The notes: generated by a model from the sequence alone, not told the origin. A DNA stretch of 64,000 nt from Rhodospirillales bacterium (GCA_018432935.1 JAHDSF010000033.1:1-64000), one strand, 5' to 3'. Positions 1 to 8,715 are shown, counted from the stretch's first letter. Numbers and translations: made by a program.

Positions 1-229
1 CCATGCCCTGGCCGCCTGAGCCGCTTCGGCGACCGGCAACGGCTGTGGATAAGCCTCCGGCTTACCCACAGCCGCAACCACCACAGAAGCGGTCAATTGA
101 TGCGCTACAAAAACCGGTCAACTTGACGCGCTCGCTACAGGGCCACCACGGCTCACGGCGGGACGGCACGGACGGCGGCATAGCGGCTTAGGACTGGCGT
201 GGGTGCCGCGAAGGAGGCCGTCTCACCCT
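1..229. other. Intergenic region downstream of nrdG with a hairpin and repeats
   Basis: No convincing gene is seen here. Bases 41-73 form a near-perfect 15-bp inverted repeat with a 3-base loop. Its arms contain a DnaA-box-like TGTGGATAA (44-52) and TTACCCACA (62-70). The next stretch holds two related direct repeats (90-109 and 115-139), each with an inner palindrome (TCAATTGA at 93-100, GTCAACTTGAC at 118-128). The hairpin has no T-run, so it is not an obvious intrinsic terminator for nrdDG. The region looks regulatory and may serve a gene beyond the left edge. Confidence 0.5.
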
Positions 230-946
230 TCAACAGTTCGCGCCGTCAAGTTGCCCTGCTCTCGCCACCAAGACCGGGAAGACGGCGCGCAGGCGGCTTA
301 TCACGCCGACGTCCAGCGGCGCCCGGCGGGTGGCGAGATGGGATGGGGCGGAGGCGGCCGGACGGAACTCCTGAAGCACCCAACGCTCGACCCCGCACCC
401 GGCGAGCTCGCGGGCGAGGACCAGCAGGTCGCTCTCGGGCAGGAGTTCGGGATGCACCGTGGTGCGGAGCTCCCAGGCGACCCCGGAAGCGGCCACCATG
501 CGCAGGCTTTCGCGCGCCCGGTCGCCACTTCCCGAAACCCCGGTCAGGCGCTCATAAGCCGCGGACGGCGCCTTGATATCGAAACCCACCCAGTCGGTGA
601 GGGGGAGGATCTCGGCCAGGCGCCCGGGAAAGCAGCCGGCGGTGTGGAGGCCGACGCGGAACCCCATCGACCTCACCTCTCGCAAGGCGGCCGGAAGACC
701 CGCCTGCAGGGTCGGTTCGCCGCCCGAGAAGACGACGCCGTCGAGCACGCCGCGGCGGCTCTCGAGGAAGCGCGCGACCTCGCCCCACGGGACAGGCGCC
801 GCGGCCTCGGCCGGCTGCAGGTGCGGGTTGTGGCAGTAGGGGCAACGCCACGGGCAACCCTGGCAGAACACCACCGCCGCCAGCTCGTCGGGCCAGTCGG
901 CCGTCGACAGCGGCACCACGCCGCCCACGACGAGGTCAGGCGGCAT
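230..946 (-). CDS. nrdG: Anaerobic ribonucleoside-triphosphate reductase activating protein
   Basis: This is a radical-SAM activase of about 238 residues. It uses a [4Fe-4S] cluster and S-adenosylmethionine to generate the glycyl radical on NrdD. The cluster motif CxxxCxxC is visible as C31-PWR-C35-PY-C38, followed by the FSGGEPTLQ SAM-binding segment and an HTAGC segment typical of the NrdG-like branch. I chose the ATG that overlaps the end of nrdD by 11 bases. A longer reading of 18 extra Pro/Ser-rich residues is possible but would sit deep inside nrdD. It is the second gene of the nrdDG operon and should share its NrdR and cobalamin control. Confidence 0.93.
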   Translation of the reverse strand: MPPDLVVGGVVPLSTADWPDELAAVVFCQGCPWRCPYCHNPHLQPAEAAAPVPWGEVARFLESRRGVLDGVVFSGGEPTLQAGLPAALREVRSMGFRVGLHTAGCFPGRLAEILPLTDWVGFDIKAPSAAYERLTGVSGSGDRARESLRMVAASGVAWELRTTVHPELLPESDLLVLARELAGCGVERWVLQEFRPAASAPSHLATRRAPLDVGVISRLRAVFPVLVARAGQLDGANC

Positions 947-3107
947 CGGCGGGCTCGGCGAAGGTGCGCCGCTCGGCGAATTCGCTGCGCTTGCCGGCAT
1001 TGAACGAGACCACCGGCCGGTGATAGCCCATCACCCGGGTCCACACCTCGCAGGCCTGGCGCCGGTTCTCGGCCAAAGGCTCCTCAGCCGCCCGCTCGGC
1101 GTCGCACTTGGGGCAGAACTCGTGCTCGCCGGACAGATAGCCGTGGGTCGGGCAGATCGAGAAGGTCGGCGTGACCGTCAGGTACGGCAGCCGGAACCTT
1201 TCCAGCGACCGCTTCACCAGCTTGCGGCAGGCGGCGGCGGACGACATCCGTTCGCCCATGTAGAGATGCAGCACGGTCCCGCCGGTATAGCGGGTCTGGA
1301 GGTCCTCCTGTCGTGCCATTGCCTCGAACGGGTCGTCGGTGAAGCCCGCCGGAAGCTGAGTCGAGTTGGTGTAGTAGGGGGCTTCGGGCGTGCCGGCCTG
1401 AAGGATGTCCGGATGCCGCTTCGCATCCTCGCGGGCGAAACGGTAGGTGGTGCCTTCGGCCGGGGTTGCCTCGAGATTGTAGAGGTGCCCGGTCTCGGTC
1501 TGGAAGGCGACGATCCGCTCGCGGATGTGATCGAGCAGCTCGGCCGCGAAGGCATGGCCCCATTGGCTAGTGATGTCGTGCGCGCCGCGGCTGAAGTTGC
1601 GGATCATCTCGTTGACGCCGTTGACGCCGATGGTCGAGAAGTGGTTGCGCAGGGTGCCGAGATAGCGCTTGGTGTAGGGGAACAGCCCCTGGTCCATGTG
1701 GCCCTGGATCACCTTGCGTTTGATTTCCAGGCTGTTGCGGGCAAGATCGAGGAGGACGTCGAGCTGCCGGTACAGCGCCTCCCTGTCGCCCCGGTACCGG
1801 TAGCCGAGGCGGGCGCAGTTGATGGTGACGACGCCGATCGAGCCGGTCTGCTCGGCGCTGCCGAACAGGCCGTTGCCGCGCTTAAGCAGCTCGCTGAGGT
1901 CGAGCCGCAGGCGGCAGCACATCGAGCGGACCATGTTGGGGCTGAGGTCCGAGTTGAGGAAGTTCTGGAAATACGGCAGGCCGTAGCGGGCGGTCATCTC
2001 GAACAGGCGCGCGGCGTTCTCGCTCTCCCAGGGGAAATCGCGGGTGATGTTGTAGGTCGGGATCGGGAACGTGAACACGCGGCCTCTGGCATCGCCGGCG
2101 GTCATCACCTCGATGTAGGCGCGGTTGATCATGTCCATTTCGGCCGGAAGATCGCCGTAGCTGAACGGCATCTCCTCGCCGGCGATGACGGGTATGTCGT
2201 CGCGCAGGTCGTCGGGACAGGTCCAGTCGAAGGTCAGGTTGGTGAACGGCGTCTGATTGCCCCAGCGCGACGGGACATTGAGATTGTAGATCAGCTCCTG
2301 GATCGCCTGGCGGACTTCGGGATAGTTCAGGCGATCCTTGCGGATGAATGGTGCCATGTAGGTGTCGAACGAGCTGAACGCCTGCGCCCCTGCCCATTCG
2401 TTCTGGAGCGTGCCCAGGAAATTGACGATCTGGCCGACCGCGCTCGACAGGTGGCGCGGCGGCGCCGCCTCGACCTTGCCGGGCACACCGTTGAGCCCTT
2501 CCCGCAGCAGCGTGCGCAGCGACCAGCCGGCGCAGTATCCGGCCAGCATGTCGAGGTCGTGGATGTGGATGTCTCCCTCGCGGTGGGCGAGCCCGATCTC
2601 GGACGGATAGACATGTGAGAGCCAATAGTTCGCGGTCACCTTGCCGGACACGTTGAGGATCAGCCCGCCCAGCGAGTAGCCCTGGTTGGCGTTGGCGTTG
2701 ACCCGCCAGTCGCGCCGTGCCAGGTACTCGTTGACGGACGACTCGACGTCGACCAGGGTCTGGCGGTCGCGCCGCAGCCGCGCCCGCTGCTCGCGGTAGA
2801 CGATGTAGGCGCGCGCGGTGGCGAAGTGGTTGGCCGTGATCAGCACCTGCTCGACGATGTCCTGGATCTGCTCGATGTGCGGCCGGCTGCCCTGGAAGCG
2901 GTGGGCGAGCACCTTGACCGCCTGCATGGCCAGCAGATCGGCTTCGGTTCCCTCGAACTCGCCCGTCGCCTTGCCCGCCCGCTCGATCGCGGAACGGATT
3001 TTGCCGCCGTCGAACGGAGCCACCGTGCCGTCCCGTTTGGTGATGCTGTCCGGCAGCAGGGCCGGCTTGACGGGTAGAGTTTCGTGGACCTGGACACTCG
3101 CTTGCAT
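936..3107 (-). CDS. nrdD: Anaerobic (class III) ribonucleoside-triphosphate reductase
   Basis: This 723-residue glycyl-radical enzyme makes dNTPs from NTPs without oxygen. An N-terminal ATP-cone occupies about residues 20-100 (ITKRDGTVAPFDGGKIRSAI) and would sense ATP/dATP. The body carries the family segments SMCCRLRLDL and GSIGVVTINCARLGY. The C-terminus has a four-Cys zinc site (C652, C665, C668, C686) and the radical site RVMGY with Gly694. The start is preceded by a GAGGCGAGGA Shine-Dalgarno. Upstream lie a cobalamin riboswitch and two NrdR boxes, so expression should fall when B12 or dNTPs are plentiful. nrdG follows with an 11-base overlap. Confidence 0.96.
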   Translation of the reverse strand: MQASVQVHETLPVKPALLPDSITKRDGTVAPFDGGKIRSAIERAGKATGEFEGTEADLLAMQAVKVLAHRFQGSRPHIEQIQDIVEQVLITANHFATARAYIVYREQRARLRRDRQTLVDVESSVNEYLARRDWRVNANANQGYSLGGLILNVSGKVTANYWLSHVYPSEIGLAHREGDIHIHDLDMLAGYCAGWSLRTLLREGLNGVPGKVEAAPPRHLSSAVGQIVNFLGTLQNEWAGAQAFSSFDTYMAPFIRKDRLNYPEVRQAIQELIYNLNVPSRWGNQTPFTNLTFDWTCPDDLRDDIPVIAGEEMPFSYGDLPAEMDMINRAYIEVMTAGDARGRVFTFPIPTYNITRDFPWESENAARLFEMTARYGLPYFQNFLNSDLSPNMVRSMCCRLRLDLSELLKRGNGLFGSAEQTGSIGVVTINCARLGYRYRGDREALYRQLDVLLDLARNSLEIKRKVIQGHMDQGLFPYTKRYLGTLRNHFSTIGVNGVNEMIRNFSRGAHDITSQWGHAFAAELLDHIRERIVAFQTETGHLYNLEATPAEGTTYRFAREDAKRHPDILQAGTPEAPYYTNSTQLPAGFTDDPFEAMARQEDLQTRYTGGTVLHLYMGERMSSAAACRKLVKRSLERFRLPYLTVTPTFSICPTHGYLSGEHEFCPKCDAERAAEEPLAENRRQACEVWTRVMGYHRPVVSFNAGKRSEFAERRTFAEPADAA

Positions 3108-3220
3108 TCCTCGCCTCTCGCCTGGTGGGCGGAGCGGCGACGGCGCCCGGGCGGACGAGCAGATCGACCGCCGGCAAGCGCGTCATCGGGGCACCCCGCC
3201 CGGTGAACATCCTACGCGGG

Positions 3221-3376
3221 TTGCGGCAGGTCTCCTGGCTCGCGGGTCATTGCGGCCGCCCCGCCTTCCCGACGCCCGAGGCATCAGTGGCAATCCGGAG
3301 CGGACGCTCGCCGCATACAGTTGCGGGGGCAGCGCCGGCATGAGCCGTTCACGGGCCGAACCGGCTTCCCTCTTAG
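3221..3376 (-). promoter_or_regulatory. Cobalamin (B12) riboswitch upstream of nrdDG
   Basis: Read on the minus strand, this leader contains the conserved cobalamin-riboswitch blocks in the right order: GGGAAGCCGGT at the 5' end, GCTGCCCCCGCAACTGTA, CCACTG, GTCGGGAAGGCGGGGCG, and finally the B12 box AGCCAGGAGACCTGCC (rc of 3225-3240). About 115 bases separate it from the nrdD start. Adenosylcobalamin binding normally represses the downstream genes. Such control of a B12-independent reductase usually goes with a B12-dependent class II enzyme (NrdJ) elsewhere in the genome. Confidence 0.95.
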
Positions 3377-3422
3377 CCCAAGATGTAGAACACCTTGAGA
3401 ACCGTAACCCAAGATGTAGGGT
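3376..3422 (-). promoter_or_regulatory. Tandem NrdR boxes upstream of nrdDG
   Basis: Two copies of CAAGATGTAG (3379-3388 and 3410-3419) match the NrdR core CWANATNTWG on both strands. The second, with flanks (ACCCAAGATGTAGGGT), is palindromic. The copies are 31 bp apart, three helical turns, which is the spacing usual for paired NrdR boxes. They lie just upstream of the riboswitch, where the nrdDG promoter must be. NrdR with bound dATP would repress from here. Confidence 0.85.
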
Positions 3423-3592
3423 GCCACTCGGGTGTATTACGGGTCAAGCGAATTCGCGGCCGGGACATGCGGCGGAAAAATGCCGGGCGACCCGGGGGCC
3501 GCCCGGCCAGGGCTTTGGGAGAAGCGTCAGGAGGACCGACGCAACCACATGGACTGGTGGGCCGGAGCCTTATTCCGCACCGGACGAACTTC

Positions 3593-4891
3593 TCACGCCT
3601 CGCCGAACACCCGCCGGAAGATCGTGTCGACGTGCCGGGTGTGGTACCCGAGGTCGAACAGCGCTTCCAGCGCCGGCCGGTCGAGATGGCGCACGACGTC
3701 GGCGTCGGCGGCCAGCAGATCGCGGAAGCTCGCCTTCTCCTGCCACACGCGCATCGCGTTGCGCTGGACGATGCGATAGGCGTCCTCGCGGCTGACCCCG
3801 GCCTGGGTGAGGGCCAGCATCACCCGCTGCGAGTGGATCAGGCCGCCCAGCCGGTCGAGGTTCTCCTGCATCGCCTCGGGATAGACCAGCAGCTTGTCGA
3901 TGACGCCGGCCAGGCGGGCGAGGGCGAAGTCGAGGGTGATGGTGGCGTCGGGGCCGATCATCCGCTCGACCGACGAATGCGAGATGTCGCGCTCGTGCCA
4001 CAAGGCCACGTTCTCCAGCGCCGGGACCACGGCGGAGCGGACGACGCGGGCGAGGCCGCACAGGTTCTCGGTCAGGATCGGGTTACGCTTGTGCGGCATC
4101 GCCGACGAACCCTTCTGGCCCGGGGCGAAGAACTCCTCGGCTTCGCGTACCTCGGTCCGCTGGAGGTGCCGGATCTCGGTCGCCAGCCGCTCGACCGAGC
4201 TGGCGATGACGCCGAGGGTTGCGAAAAAGGCAGCATGGCGGTCGCGGGGGATCACCTGCGTCGAAACCGGTTCGACCTTGAGGCCCAGCTTGCCGGCGAC
4301 GTACTCCTCGACGAAGGGATCGATGTTGGCGAAGGTGCCGACCGCACCCGAGATGGCGCAGGTCGCGATCTCCTCCCTTGCCGCCGCCATGCGGGCGCGG
4401 TTGCGCTGGAACTCGGCGTGAAAGGAGGCGAGCTTGAGCCCGAAGGTCACCGGCTCGGCATGGATGCCGTGGCTGCGGCCCATGCAGGGCGTCATCTTGT
4501 GCTCGAACGCCTTTCTCTTGAGGGCCGCCAGCACGGCGTCGATGTCGGCAAGAAGGATGTCCGAGGCCTGGGTCAACTGCACCGCGAAGCAGGTGTCGAG
4601 CACGTCCGACGAGGTCATCCCCTGATGGACGAAACGCGCCTCCGGACCCACATGTTCGGCGAGGTTGGTGAGGAAGGCGATGACGTCGTGGCGGGTTTCG
4701 CGCTCGATCTCGTCGATGCGCGCGACCTCGAAGGCGCCCCGTTCCCAGACCGCTCGCGCCGCTTCCTTCGGGATCACGCCAAGCTCGGCCTGCGCGTCGC
4801 AGGCGTGGGCCTCGATCTCGAACCAGATGCGGAACCGGTTCTCGGGCTCCCAGATGGCCGCCATCTGCGGCCGCGAATAGCGGGGAATCAC
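3593..4891 (-). CDS. purB: Adenylosuccinate lyase
   Basis: The enzyme acts twice in purine synthesis, cleaving SAICAR to AICAR and adenylosuccinate to AMP. The product is about 432 residues and carries the fumarase/aspartase-superfamily signature GSSAMPHKRNP, an MTSSDV segment and a TAHQVTR-like region. I chose the GTG directly before IPRYSRPQM because an AAGGAGG Shine-Dalgarno sits 8 bases upstream (complement of 4900-4906). Family members start at this same point, often as MIPRYSRP. In-frame ATGs at 4930 and 4954 lack ribosome-binding sites. The gene stands alone and diverges from the amide hydrolase gene. Confidence 0.95.
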   Translation of the reverse strand: MIPRYSRPQMAAIWEPENRFRIWFEIEAHACDAQAELGVIPKEAARAVWERGAFEVARIDEIERETRHDVIAFLTNLAEHVGPEARFVHQGMTSSDVLDTCFAVQLTQASDILLADIDAVLAALKRKAFEHKMTPCMGRSHGIHAEPVTFGLKLASFHAEFQRNRARMAAAREEIATCAISGAVGTFANIDPFVEEYVAGKLGLKVEPVSTQVIPRDRHAAFFATLGVIASSVERLATEIRHLQRTEVREAEEFFAPGQKGSSAMPHKRNPILTENLCGLARVVRSAVVPALENVALWHERDISHSSVERMIGPDATITLDFALARLAGVIDKLLVYPEAMQENLDRLGGLIHSQRVMLALTQAGVSREDAYRIVQRNAMRVWQEKASFRDLLAADADVVRHLDRPALEALFDLGYHTRHVDTIFRRVFGEA

Positions 4892-4974
4892 GGGGGCAGC
4901 CTCCTTGATGCGGAGCGGCGCCGCGGGCATCGTGAGATGTTCGGGCAGCGCCATTAACGGGTGGCAGAGGCACG

Positions 4975-5988
4975 GTGTCAAGCATGGCGCCGGCAGGAGC
5001 GGAGATGGAGATCCTTCGGGCCGGCAAGGCGATTCCCCGGGTTGACGGGAGGGGCGATGCAGCCGCGCTCGCTCTGGCCATGCGCGACCGCGTCGGCGTG
5101 CTGATCGGATCGGCACGCGACTATTACGGCACCACCGCGCTGAAGCTCGGCGACCGCCTGTCCCGGCGCTGGCTCGAGAAGACCCGCAATCCCTATCTGG
5201 CCGAGATCCTGGCCATCGCCCGCGTGATCGACGCTCCTGGCGCAGTACTGCTCAACCTGTCCTACGAATGGGCCTGCTCCGCCGCGGTCGCCGCCGACCC
5301 GGACGGCGGCGGCATGCGGCTCTTGCGGACCCTCGATTGGCCGCTGCCGGGTCTCGGGCGCACGGTGGTGGCGGCCGACCGCAGCGGACGGCAGGGCGAG
5401 TACCTGGACTTCACCTGGCCGGGCATGGTCGGCGTGCTGACCGCGGTCGCACGCGGCCGCTTCGCTGCCGCCATCAACCAGCCGCCGATGGCGCGGCGCA
5501 CCTCGTCCTTCGCCGTCGACTGGCTGATCGGCCGCGGCGAGGTGTGGATGCGCAACGCGCTGCCGCCGAGCCATTTGTTGCGCCATGTCTTCGACACCTG
5601 CGCGACCTACGCCGAGGCGCGTCGGATGCTGGTCGAGACGCCGATCGCGCTGCCGGTGTTCTTCACCCTGGCCGGCGCCGGCGACGGCGAGGGCTGCGTG
5701 ATCGAACGCGGCGAACGCGAGGCGACCGTTCACGAGGCGCCGGCCTGCATCACCAACCATTGGCTGTCGGGATCGCGAAGCTGCCGGCCGCGGGCCGCCG
5801 ACAGCCTTTGCCGCCTCGAGCACATGGGCCGGGTGGCGCCGGGCCAGGAGGCGGATCTCGCCTGGGTGGTGCCGCCGGTGCGGGTTCCAGAGACCCGGCT
5901 GGCGGTCGACCTCGCCCCTCGCTCCGGCCGAGCGGCCGCCCGCGGCTACGAGCGCGACGGCCCCGCCACCGCGGTTTCGGTATTCTGA
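4975..5988 (+). CDS. NAAA/choloylglycine-type Ntn amide hydrolase
   Basis: This protein of about 337 residues resembles N-acylethanolamine acid amidase and acid-ceramidase-like hydrolases. The landmark is LNLSYEWACSAAV, where Cys101 would become the N-terminal nucleophile after self-cleavage. It is followed by RTLDWPLPGLG, matching the RNLDW segment of the family. No signal peptide is apparent. The GTG start has a GAGG a few bases upstream; an ATG at 4984 is the alternative. The 3' end overlaps the convergent MFS gene by 43 bases. The substrate cannot be told from the sequence, but a linear amide such as an N-acyl compound is the family expectation. Confidence 0.75.
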   Translation: MSSMAPAGAEMEILRAGKAIPRVDGRGDAAALALAMRDRVGVLIGSARDYYGTTALKLGDRLSRRWLEKTRNPYLAEILAIARVIDAPGAVLLNLSYEWACSAAVAADPDGGGMRLLRTLDWPLPGLGRTVVAADRSGRQGEYLDFTWPGMVGVLTAVARGRFAAAINQPPMARRTSSFAVDWLIGRGEVWMRNALPPSHLLRHVFDTCATYAEARRMLVETPIALPVFFTLAGAGDGEGCVIERGEREATVHEAPACITNHWLSGSRSCRPRAADSLCRLEHMGRVAPGQEADLAWVVPPVRVPETRLAVDLAPRSGRAAARGYERDGPATAVSVF

Positions 5989-7193
5989 GGTCGGGGCCGG
6001 AACACGAGGTACCAGGCGATCGCCAGCGCCTCGAACGCGATCATCATTCCGAACGCGGCCCGGTAGGCGTCCGCCGGATAGCCGCCGGAGGCAAGCGGCG
6101 GCCACGCCTCGATCACCAGCCCGATCCCCCACTGTGCGGCCCAGGCGCCGACGATGCAGACCAGATTGAGCGCGCTGACGACGCGGCCGGCGATCGATTT
6201 CGGAAAGGCATGGGATAACGCCGCGAAGGCGAGCACGCCGCCATTGCCGAACAGGCCGAACAGGATCCAGCCCGGCAGCACCGGGTCGAAGGCACCGAGG
6301 ACGATCGCCGACTGGATTGCCACGAAGACGGCCACCAGCGGCACCACGGCGCTCATGATCGGCACCCCGATCCGGCCCAACCGCTCGACCACCCAGCCCA
6401 TCGACAGCATGCCGACGACCATCGCGCACGACATCAGGAACAAGGGCTCGCCCGTGTTCGCAAAGCCGCCGACGTCGCGCAGCCAGGGTCCGGCCCACAG
6501 CCCGTGGATGGCGAGGAAGGTGGACTGCGCGGCGACCGTGATCGGGGCGATGCGCCAGAACACCCCGCTGGCAAACACCTTGCCGTATCCGATCGGGGGC
6601 GCCGCCGGGGCCGCCGTCCGGACTGCCGCCGGGCTGCGTTCGCCGTCGCGGGGCACCACCAGGTAGACGAAGGCGGCGACCGCCACCGTGAAGACGGCGG
6701 CAATCAGGAACAGGCCGCGCCAGCCGATGAAACCCAACGCCCACTGCACCGGGGCGGTGGCGACCAGGGCGCCCAGGCCGCCGGCCGCCATATGGGCGGC
6801 ATTGGCAAGGACCAGCCGCTCCTTCGGAAAATGCAGCACGTAGGCGGTCAGCCCGGCCATCAGGCAGGCCGACACGCCGAGTCCGATCAACGCCCGGCCC
6901 GCGACCAGTCCGGCCAGGCTGGAGGAGGTGGCGAACACCACCGCGCCGACCGCGGCCACCAGCAGGAGGACGGCCTCCGTCCGCCGCGGTCCGAAGCGGT
7001 CGAGGTAGATGCCGAGCGGGATCTGCACCGCCGCGAAGGTGAGGAAGTACGCGCTGGTAAGGAGACCGAGGTCGGCCGGTCCGATACCGAGATCCTGGAT
7101 CAGATTCTGCGCGATCGCCGCATTGACCACCCGGAACCCGTAGGAGATCAGGTAGCCCGCGGCGAACGGAATGAAGACTCGGAGGATGAGCAT
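5946..7193 (-). CDS. MFS transporter
   Basis: This 415-residue major facilitator has about 12 hydrophobic segments. The first is FIPFAAGYLISYGFRVVNAAI. The loop after helix 2 reads GIYLDRFGPRRTE, the expected motif A (G-x3-D-R-x-G-x-R-R). The start chosen is the ATG at the first hydrophobic helix; a much longer open reading continues upstream but is Arg/Pro-rich and looks non-coding. A central cytoplasmic loop (about residues 190-210) separates the two six-helix halves. The substrate is unknown. It is transcribed toward the amide hydrolase gene, overlapping its end. Confidence 0.85.
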   Translation of the reverse strand: MLILRVFIPFAAGYLISYGFRVVNAAIAQNLIQDLGIGPADLGLLTSAYFLTFAAVQIPLGIYLDRFGPRRTEAVLLLVAAVGAVVFATSSSLAGLVAGRALIGLGVSACLMAGLTAYVLHFPKERLVLANAAHMAAGGLGALVATAPVQWALGFIGWRGLFLIAAVFTVAVAAFVYLVVPRDGERSPAAVRTAAPAAPPIGYGKVFASGVFWRIAPITVAAQSTFLAIHGLWAGPWLRDVGGFANTGEPLFLMSCAMVVGMLSMGWVVERLGRIGVPIMSAVVPLVAVFVAIQSAIVLGAFDPVLPGWILFGLFGNGGVLAFAALSHAFPKSIAGRVVSALNLVCIVGAWAAQWGIGLVIEAWPPLASGGYPADAYRAAFGMMIAFEALAIAWYLVFRPRPQNTETAVAGPSRS

Positions 7194-7364
7194 CGGTCGG
7201 CCGTACCGGCTGGAATCGCGAGGAGACGGCTTCCTGCTAGACCTTCGCCCTTCTGTTGTCAAAGGCTTGCGCCCAGACGCCGGGTGCGCTTGACGAACGG
7301 GGAGCGAACCGGCATCGTGCGGCGCGCCCCGGATTGGGCGACGGCGGCCCCGGTCGGCTGAGGC

Positions 7365-7979
7365 ATGCAGACTCGATTCATACGCCCTCGACAGTGGACG
7401 ATCTGGCAGCGCCTCGGGCGATTGGCGCGCCTGCGGCTGATCGTACCGATCAAGCGCAGCCGGCATCCGCCGGAGTACACGGCGCGCGGCGTTGCCATCG
7501 GCGTCGCCTGGGCCTTCACGCCGACCGTCGGCATCCAGATGTACATGGTGCTGATGACCTGGCTGGTCTGCAAGCCGTTCAAGCGCTTCGAGTTCAGCGT
7601 CCTGGTGGCATGCGCCTGGACCTGGGTCACCAACGTGTTCACCCTTCTGCCCTGCTACTACGGCTTCTATGTGACCGGGCAGATCATGCTCGGCCGCTGG
7701 GACGACCTCGCCGGCTGGAACGCCTTTGTCGGCACTTGGCGCAACATCGTTCTCGGTCGCGACGCGGGAGTCTGGGAATCGCTGCTGCGCTACGTCACCC
7801 AGGTGGCCAAGCAGGAGTGGGAGCCGCTGGTTCTCGGCTCGATTCCGTGGGCGGTCGGGCTCGCCTGGCTCGGCTACGTGTGGTCGCTCAAGTTCCTGCG
7901 TCACCGCCGCCGCCGGGCCCAGCAGCGCGCTGCCATCCGTCACGAAGCCCAGCAGCACGTCGCCGCGGAATCCCGATAA
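7365..7979 (+). CDS. DUF2062 membrane protein
   Basis: A 204-residue protein of the DUF2062 family. After a basic N-terminus it has the characteristic GVAIGVAWAFTPTVGIQMYMV segment, then the second hydrophobic stretch VLVACAWTWVTNVFTLLPCYYGFYV and a third near the C-terminus (PWAVGLAWLGYVWSL). The C-terminal tail is rich in Arg and His (RHRRRRAQQRA). The family's function is not established; members sit in the inner membrane. It is a single-gene unit between the MFS gene and the VOC gene. Confidence 0.85.
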   Translation: MQTRFIRPRQWTIWQRLGRLARLRLIVPIKRSRHPPEYTARGVAIGVAWAFTPTVGIQMYMVLMTWLVCKPFKRFEFSVLVACAWTWVTNVFTLLPCYYGFYVTGQIMLGRWDDLAGWNAFVGTWRNIVLGRDAGVWESLLRYVTQVAKQEWEPLVLGSIPWAVGLAWLGYVWSLKFLRHRRRRAQQRAAIRHEAQQHVAAESR

Positions 7980-8033
7980 CGGCGGGCCGGCGGAAGACGG
8001 GCGGCAGGGCAAGGCTCCCGGTCGCGACCCGGG

Positions 8034-8516
8034 TCATGCGGCCTCGGCTGCTGCCTCAAGCTTCGCGGCGTCAAGCTTGACCATCTGCATCATGGCCTCC
8101 ATCACCCGCTTCGCCTTTGCTCGATCCTTGTCCTTCAGGAGTCCGGGCAGGACTTCGGGCACGATCTGCCAGCTGACGCCGTACTTGTCCTTCAGCCAGC
8201 CGCACGCAACCGGCCGCCCGCCGTCGCGCATCAAGGCCTCCCACAGCCGGTCCACCTCCGCCTGGTCCTTGCAGGCGACCGACAGCGAAATGGCATCGTT
8301 GAAGCTGTCGTGGGGACCGCCGTTCAGGGCCTGGTAGCGCTGGCCGGCGAGCCGGAACTCGACGAGGAGAACCTCGCCCGTCTTGGCGCCCGAGGTATCG
8401 ACGGTCGACCTCGTGACGTCGTCGATCTGGGAGTCCGGGAACACCGAAACGTAGAATTCCGCGGCTTCGTGAGCCTGGTTCTCGAACCACAGGCACGGGG
8501 CGATGGTCTGATGCAT
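8034..8516 (-). CDS. VOC-superfamily (PhnB / 3-dmu-9_3-mt type) protein
   Basis: A 160-residue vicinal-oxygen-chelate protein. It opens with IAPCLWFENQAHEAAEFYVSVFPDSQID and contains LNGGPHDSFNDAISLSV and KDKYGVSWQIVPEVLPGLL, all hallmarks of the PhnB/demethylubiquinone-methyltransferase-like group. These names are historical and do not establish a methyltransferase role; most members have no known substrate. An AAAGGA Shine-Dalgarno lies 6 bases before the ATG. The Ala/Glu-rich C-terminus is slightly extended. Confidence 0.85.
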   Translation of the reverse strand: MHQTIAPCLWFENQAHEAAEFYVSVFPDSQIDDVTRSTVDTSGAKTGEVLLVEFRLAGQRYQALNGGPHDSFNDAISLSVACKDQAEVDRLWEALMRDGGRPVACGWLKDKYGVSWQIVPEVLPGLLKDKDRAKAKRVMEAMMQMVKLDAAKLEAAAEAA

Positions 8517-8715
8517 GGCAGGTCCTTTCCGTCGTTCAGCGGTTTCGGGCGTCGCCGGAGGCGCCGCCCCTCATCGGCGACTCCCCAGCCGTAGCGAGTA
8601 TTCCCAGGACGAACGGCAATCCGGCTTTCCGACAATGACGAAGCCGACCCGCCGAGGGACTCCTTGGCATCGAAATTGCTTCGCTGTTCGTCGCAACGGG
8701 CCGGGACGTTTCCCC

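Larger units (their letters stand above)
3108..3592. other. Intergenic region between nrdD and purB
   Basis: This 485-base gap carries no gene that I can support. Its centre holds the riboswitch and NrdR boxes listed separately. The part from about 3425 to 3592, next to the purB stop codon, shows no clear terminator or other signal. Confidence 0.6.

Noticed and set aside
1020-2618. 532-codon open frame opposite nrdD
   Set aside because: It is a GC-rich mirror of nrdD with no domain; such long shadows are expected at this base composition.
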